Of a DNA stretch of 64,000 nt, positions 58,500-64,000 are shown piece by piece. Position 1 is the stretch's first letter; each line of letters begins with the position of its first letter. Both the position numbers and the translations under genes were made by a program. This DNA comes from Scalesia atractyloides (lineage: Eukaryota > Streptophyta > Magnoliopsida > Asterales > Asteraceae), in NCBI GenBank assembly GCA_947069175.1, contig CAMTDV010000022.1, forward strand, positions 36,297,476-36,361,475, in the 5' to 3' direction. The notes under the pieces were generated by a model that was not told the origin of the DNA, ran no database searches, and worked only from the letters and a program-made list of their open reading frames with translations.

Positions 58500-59110
58500 A
58501 CTTGAACCGAACGAAATCCGAGCCAAACATCACACCACCATTGCTGGCGTACAACAGCTTCGTTTGTCCGACGCGGTGGCCACCGGCACTTGTCACGACA
58601 CCCCACCACTATCGCCGCCGGCTGCCGCCACGCGATGTCCTCGTTTGTCCGCCGTCGCCATCCCAACAATCACTTGAACCACCGCTGAAACAACAACTAG
58701 CAAGCCGGAAGACGTGGATCGAACCAGATCTAAAAGAAAAAGAAAAGAAAGGGGTTGGGGCTTACAAGAGAAGAAAGCTTGAATTCGCGACTGTCGTAGA
58801 TTGATACTGCCATCATAGTTGCTTAAAACGGAAAATGGATGTCGAATTCGTGATCAGGGGGTACAATTTAGGGGGGATCCTCCGCTGAACCGCCGCGAAA
58901 TTCCGTCGCCGCGTCGCCGTCGCCGGTCCCCCATGCTCCGCCGGTGGCCGGCCGGAGTCCTGCGCCGGATTTGAGTGCGAGAGAGAAGAGCAGACATGTG
59001 TGTGTGTGTGAGATTTGAGAAATAAATGAAAAAATTAGGGTTGACCCTTTTATACTTAGGGTTTCCAATTGGGTTTGTGTTTTGAGGAGCCCTATCGCGT
59101 CTACGAGCTT
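58500..59110 (-). repeat. GC-rich part of the nested LTR, no gene
   Basis: CGCCG-rich patches (58560-58660, 58880-58980) give open frames in several phases on both strands, none with a domain, start context or splice signal. Best read as LTR sequence near its transcription start. Confidence 0.5.
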
Positions 59111-59683
59111 GTTTTCGAATCCTGAACTTCATGGAACATCGTTTAATATCATTTTAGGTTCAAAAACATGTAAATGGTGTCGGTATTCGATATTAATAGC
59201 GCGCGTTCGTCGGTTTCGTTAAAATGCGTAAAATGCTCCGGTTGTCGTTTCTTATCCGTTTTTCGATCTGATTTTGACCACGAATAATAAAATTCGATTA
59301 CGAAGCTAAATATATCATAATATATTAGTATCAAGGCGTAATTCGAGTCCGTTGCTTCCGTTTCGTTACCGTTGCATTCCTGTCGACACATTTTTCGTTC
59401 ATGTAAGCGTTTTGTGATGTTCGAAGCATGATATTCATCAAAATCCAATTCTTACGCATAAATTATACATGTAAAATTTGTATTTGTCGGCGTTATCAGT
59501 AATTTGCCCGGTGTCAGTTCGTTACCGTTTGACGTTCAACAGTTTTCTTGCGAATCACTATTCGCTTACCGAAAAGTCAGATAGACGTTCCTTGGCATTC
59601 CAAAGGCCTGATCGAGTTAACTTACGTCTAATTACGCTAATTATGATGGTATTAATTTTTGTTATGCGCGTAATTACAACCGG

Positions 59684-61143
59684 AGGGCAGTACGTTAATC
59701 CTATAGCGCTATAATTGTTAAGGTAAGCTTGCAAAGTTAATGAGCATATAGAACACAAGTATAACATATCATGTGATTAACAAGGAGAATACAAGTATCA
59801 TGTTATTGACATATAGAGCATGTGCGTAAAAAAAAGGAATCGTGATTTTTGTATAAGTGTACATGTTGCACCCAAAGTATTTAAAACAAAAAAATGGGAT
59901 CGAGTATACTCACAGTTTTGCGTAGTAATCCCATGTACGTGAGTTGAAGCGTTTGAGCGTGCGCACACCGAAGTTACCCTACATTGGGGAAACAGAGGTG
60001 TATGAGTATATGGAATTTGTGGAGAGTTCGGATTCGAAATTAAGTATAAAAGTATATATGTATGCGAAAATATATGTGTTGTCTAAACACTCGTTTTAAC
60101 ACTAAGTTTCTATGTGTTTTCATGGGTCCTAACTTCCCATTAGAATCACAAAAGAGAAATTTAGAATGAAGATAACATAACCTAAGTTCATGACATCTAA
60201 CCATAATCCGGTTAACATCAAGAATTAGGTTACATTTGTATATTATATAGATTATGTTATTATTTAGTCCATCATGTAATATCATGTAGCATCATGTAAG
60301 TCAAACATGGAGATAGGATGATTAGCATCCATTAAACCTCATTGTATGAATTCACCAAAGCACAAGGTTATCAACGTAGTTGGTAACCTGGTTGGTCATG
60401 AATAATAAGAACATAACTAACTAGTTTGCCAAGTAGCCAAGTAAGATCAACCCGGGTGTTCCACATGTCATGGTAAATGTTGGAGGTGCGGCAGGGTTGT
60501 GTTATTTTGAGTCTTGGAAGCTAATTGGATGAACATAGTAAAACATCAAGTGAGGTGGTGGAACAAGTATGGAAAGCCAAAGCTTCCATGGTTCACAGCT
60601 TCACCAAAACAAGTCTCACCATATTGAAAATGGTGAGCTTGGTTGGTCTCGACACTTGTAGGTTGTTTAAACCTTTGTCAAAACAGAAAGTTTAGAGGTT
60701 CTTGGACCTTAAACTTGTTGGAGAACAAACACACATAAGCCCCACAATCATGGGTTTTATTGAGGACAAGGTGGGTATCGGTTCTTCACAAGAAATGATC
60801 TAGAAGATGAACATCTATAATAGTGAAAGCAGAAAATTAAACCCACTTTGGACACCTTAGTGAACATTGGGTAACAAAGTTTGATGTTGTCCAAGTGTTT
60901 TGAAACAAGAAAACTCAAAGAGTAAGTAGTAGAAATGAGTTAGAACTCACTTTGAACTCCAAAGATATTCTGCCCAAAATCAGAATTTTCTTGCACTTTG
61001 AGAGAGTCTTGAGAGAGTTTAGAAAGTTTGTAAAGTGTGGAGGAGTTGTGGAAGTGACGTATGTATAGTTGGGATTAGGGTTTGGTTAAAAGGCAATATA
61101 TCGGGCCATGAGCGAATGGATGATTGCTCAATGCATCATAACA
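59684..61143 (-). repeat. Distal part of LTR A, no gene
   Basis: LTR sequence resuming after the nested element. It includes TTGCACCCAAAGTATTTAAA (59874), which has a counterpart at 61690. Nothing coding was seen. Confidence 0.45.
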
Positions 61144-61556
61144 ATTGAAAATGACTATTTTAAAAAACCAATTTTATTTCATATACTCAATTTGGTACGT
61201 TGTCAAAAGAAAAGAAATTAAATCGATTCAAATATTCAAACAAAAGAAAACTAATTTATTTGTACGTTTCTAAATCCACCTAGTAGATTTCTTGAACATT
61301 ATCATCAATTCCCTGCAATATATGAATAATAAAGGTCAACAAAATAGTTGGTGAGCATACAAGTTTGGTCTACGTAATATAGATTAGAAGGTCTCAATCT
61401 AACATGGCAATTTGTATACTACTAGCATGTGTAAACTATCAATCAAACCAAGTGTCCACTAGCATATCCTTTCCACATAAGAGAACATGCCGTATAAGAT
61501 TGAATACTTAACAACACCACATAAGGGCGATGTGCTACTCCTATAGAGCGCTATAA

Positions 61557-62196
61557 TCGTTAATGTAGGCAATTGAGTACACAAGATTTACCTCTAGCGT
61601 GTATGCATGGCAAATAGCATGTATTCATAATTGAGTGTTTGAATAATGTAATTGATTGTGTGTATGTGAGTTTTTATAATTTTATATATTGCAACCCAAA
61701 GTGTGTTTAAAGGAAAAAGGGTTCACAGTTTGCATAGTAAACCGAGTTAGTCATGAACGAGTAGTAGAGTTGAAAAGGCTAAACGAAGTCTAGCCTAAAA
61801 GAGTAAATTGAAATACATAAGTGTATAAATAAGTAAAGAGATAATTGAATATTAGTTAAAAGAGTAAATTGAAATATTGTTAAGGTAGGCGATTGAGTAC
61901 ACAAGATTTACTTCTAGCGTGTATGCATGGCAAATAGCATGTATTCATAGATTGAGTGTTTGAACAATGTAATTGATTGTGTGTATGCGAGTTTTTATAA
62001 TTTTATATATTGCAACCCAAAGTGTGTTTAAAGGAAAAAGGGTTCACAGTTTGCATAGTAAACCGACTTAGTCATGAACAAGTAGTAGAGTTGAAAAGGC
62101 TAAACGAAGTCTAGCATAAAAGAGTAAATTGAAATACATAAGTGTATAAAATAAGTAAAGAGATAATTGAATATTAGTTAAGAGATGTAAATGAGA
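61557..62196. repeat. 320-bp tandem duplication in LTR B
   Basis: GAGTACACAAGATTTACYTC and everything to the AAGAGTAAATTGAAATA part recur exactly 320 bases later (61571 against 61891) with few differences. Confidence 0.85.
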
Positions 62197-62442
62197 AATA
62201 AAGAATAACTTATTAATTAAAATGCATATGTATAGAGATATTAATAATTATAAAAACTTGTTATATAACTATATGTAATATCACCTATAATATAATAATG
62301 TTATTATAAGCATAAGTAAATCTAATTATAAAAAAGTCAATAATCTCATAATTAGGTAATTAGTAGGTTGTTTATGGTAAATAAATGGAGAAAGGAATGA
62401 TTAGATTAATTGAATTTAGAAAATTAAATTAGTAGAATTTCT

Positions 62443-62446
<4 letters not shown>

Positions 62447-62486
<40 letters not shown>
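62447..62486. repeat. (TA)n microsatellite
   Basis: About twenty TA units. Confidence 0.9.
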
Positions 62487-62489
<3 letters not shown>

Positions 62490-63607
62490 AGTATTTATTT
62501 ATTTTTTGTCTAATTATATTTATTATAATATTTACATGTTTCTAAGGTGAAAAGTGGAATTTTGGTTCGGTTTTTGAAAATTATATAAACAAGATGCAAA
62601 ATATTCATGCAAGTAGGTAAAATGATGGAATTTGCATCCTAACCATTACAAGTGCCTACCTTAACACAAAATCACTCAAACATTTGGTTAGTTTGGTGTC
62701 TTGGTTTGGTTTTGGCGAGTTAGCCCAAACAGGTCAAACAAATGCGTGAACATGAACTAGAAGTAAAAGATATCAATGTAAAAGCATAATGTAAATGTTA
62801 GAAATTAGGTACAACATGAATGTAAATTGTTAGAAGTTAGACAAGACATGAATATAAATTGTTAACGGTTATTGTATTAGTTTAGTCATATAATAAGACA
62901 ATATTAAGTTAGGCATTATAATAATTGATCATGGTTAGTAATATAAAATGGAAATGACATAATTAAATGTTAAAAAAAACATGTAAAAGGAAACACAAGA
63001 TTGGTCCTTATTTTGGTGATGCACTATCTTTGTTTAACATGATAAACATTTGGTAACATTCCATAAGGATTTCCAAGATGAGGAAGTATGAAAACACAAA
63101 GAAAAACAAGAAAAGAGAAGAAGGTGAAATGTCATGGAACTCACTTTCAAAAGGGAAGAATTTTTGAGAAATGACAAAAAAATGGTGGAATGAGTGTGGT
63201 ATTTATAGGTGATGGATTAGTGTTAGAGGTGGTGAAAAAATATGGAAAGTTGAAAATTGGTCCATTAATATATATATATATATATAGTTTTGGGCCCTAA
63301 AGTCATGGGCTTTTTTGTTTTATGCATTTCTCTTGTATAAATTTGAGTTTCTAACATCATTTCTAAACATAGTATGACACAGTAGTTGATTGATTGTGTC
63401 TCGAATATCGAATTTACACAACATAAGTCGGTTTTTGAATGATTTAAACGTGTCTTGATAATTATATGAATAACACCTATTTTTGATTGCGAGAGAGAAA
63501 AAACAAAATAAATAAAATGAATTCCATTATAATCATAAGACTCGAATTACAATGGTTGAATACGAAAAACACGGAAACGAATAATACAATAATTGGGGAA
63601 TGTTACA

Positions 63608-64000
63608 GTCTTCTCTACTTTAGGAAATTTCGTCCTGAAATTTGTTTAAGGGTTGACTTTTAGGAAGGAAATAAGAGGTGGTATTTTAGTAGTTGAATGC
63701 GAGTAATAACTAGTTAAAATATTTAAATAGAATGAAGATTTTTGTTTGGTTACTATAAAGTAATGCATGTGTAAGCGTACGGATTGGAAACAAGTTAAAT
63801 ATAACATGCAAATTAGGCTAACAAATGTTTTAGCTAAACTGATGATTTATAGGGGCTTGAAATAATGGGATTATTTGGTTAGTTAAGTAAATTGATGCAA
63901 ATAAACAATTTGAGGGGAATGATAGTTAAGTAAAAGCAATTCGTTTGTCTAATATGGATTCCGATATTATCTATAAGTAGGTGGAAAAAGGTTGTAAAAC
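63608..64000 (-). other. Start of an internal gypsy region, running off the window
   Basis: Purine tract (minus strand CTAAAGTAGAGAAGAC) and the last residues of a pol-like frame at 63608-63640, then ~350 bases with no open frame. The pol of the LTR B element should lie to the right. Confidence 0.5.

Larger units (their letters stand above)
55423..59678 (-). mobile_element. Deleted gypsy element: LTR stub, leader scar and full LTR, nested in LTR A
   Basis: From the left: a ~40-base LTR start (TGTCACACCCCGTTAAATCC, CATCACATCAGAGCTGGGCG), then ~112 bases of leader ending in the primer site GCTCTAATACCA (minus strand TGGTATTAGAGC), then the same LTR start again at 55578 and a ~4.1 kb LTR ending TAATTACA at 59678. 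The flanks TACGG and ACCGG are an imperfect target duplication. The sense strand is minus. The internal coding region and most of one LTR have been deleted. Confidence 0.65.
54930..61143 (-). mobile_element. Gypsy LTR A (minus sense), interrupted, right end uncertain
   Basis: It starts TGCCACACCCAACC after GAGAA. It holds the blocks AAAAGTTGGCGAGTATACAA and GTGTACCGCAATCGTGC, is interrupted at 55423, and resumes at 59684 with AGGGCAGTACG...AGCGCTATAATTG. A matching order of blocks is seen again at 61340-61560, so two LTR copies are present. The end ATAACA at 61143 is a guess. No coding. Confidence 0.5.
61144..63607 (-). repeat. Gypsy LTR B (minus sense), 3' LTR of an element leaving the window
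   Basis: It ends GGGGAATGTTACA at 63607, directly followed by AGTCTTCTCTACTTTAGGAAATTTCGTCCT. On the minus strand that is GGACGAAATTTCCTAAAG plus a purine-rich stretch, the usual end of pol in plant chromoviruses. It contains a 320-base tandem duplication and a TA microsatellite. Its left boundary against LTR A is not clear. Confidence 0.55.

Noticed and set aside
58210..59132. Several overlapping 90-146-codon open frames on both strands
   Set aside because: They arise from GC-rich LTR sequence with few stops, have no domains, and overlap one another.

Overview
This is a piece of a plant nuclear genome, almost certainly from a eudicot. It is AT-rich, holds spliced genes with GT-AG introns, and most of it is LTR retrotransposons. 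The copia gag fragment and the very long gypsy LTRs resemble what I remember from the daisy family (Asteraceae); that placement is a guess from memory, not a measurement. No bacterial, viral or organellar genome segment was recognised.

Layout. (1) 1-236 is the end of a gypsy LTR cut by the window edge. 237-3730 holds short exon-like pieces of host genes that I could not identify: a possible last exon on the plus strand at 450-694, and a ladder of exon-like segments on the minus strand at 896-3100. 3734-4813 is a terminal-inverted-repeat element. (2) 5832-21881 is a decayed Ty1/copia element (target-site duplication ATTAA). A ~4.4 kb gypsy-type solo LTR (8368-18378) is inserted in it. That LTR is in turn split by a smaller copia element (11345-16910, duplication CTTAC) whose gag ORF begins with a domain that looks captured from a host RNA-binding protein. 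(3) 22793-42721 is a decayed plus-strand Ty3/gypsy element (duplication GTTTT). Its protease region is split by a minus-strand gypsy element (26476-37726, duplication AGAAG). The integrase region of that element is split by a solo LTR of its own family (30205-32838, duplication TCCTG). (4) 42727-47990 is intergenic sequence with several tandem and inverted repeats. (5) 48013-50635 is the one confidently recognised host gene: an 11-exon aromatic-L-amino-acid decarboxylase (tyrosine/DOPA/tryptophan decarboxylase family). It is broken by two single-base frameshifts, one of them inside the codon of the PLP-binding lysine. (6) 51360-54860 is a dense cluster of small inverted-repeat elements sitting in TA microsatellites. 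(7) 54930-63607 is made of diverged gypsy LTRs on the minus strand, one nested in another; the element's internal region starts at 63608 and leaves the window.

How it fits together. Most of the window is layered insertion. Matching target duplications let the order be read directly: copia before gypsy LTR before small copia on the left, and plus-strand gypsy before minus-strand gypsy before solo LTR on the right. None of the retrotransposons looks autonomous. Points worth pursuing: tRNA-like modules embedded in both orientations in one gypsy LTR family, the chimeric gag ORF, dense TTGAC (W-box-like) clusters in three LTR families, a composite repeat built on a 10-bp palindrome, and the precise position of the break in the decarboxylase gene.
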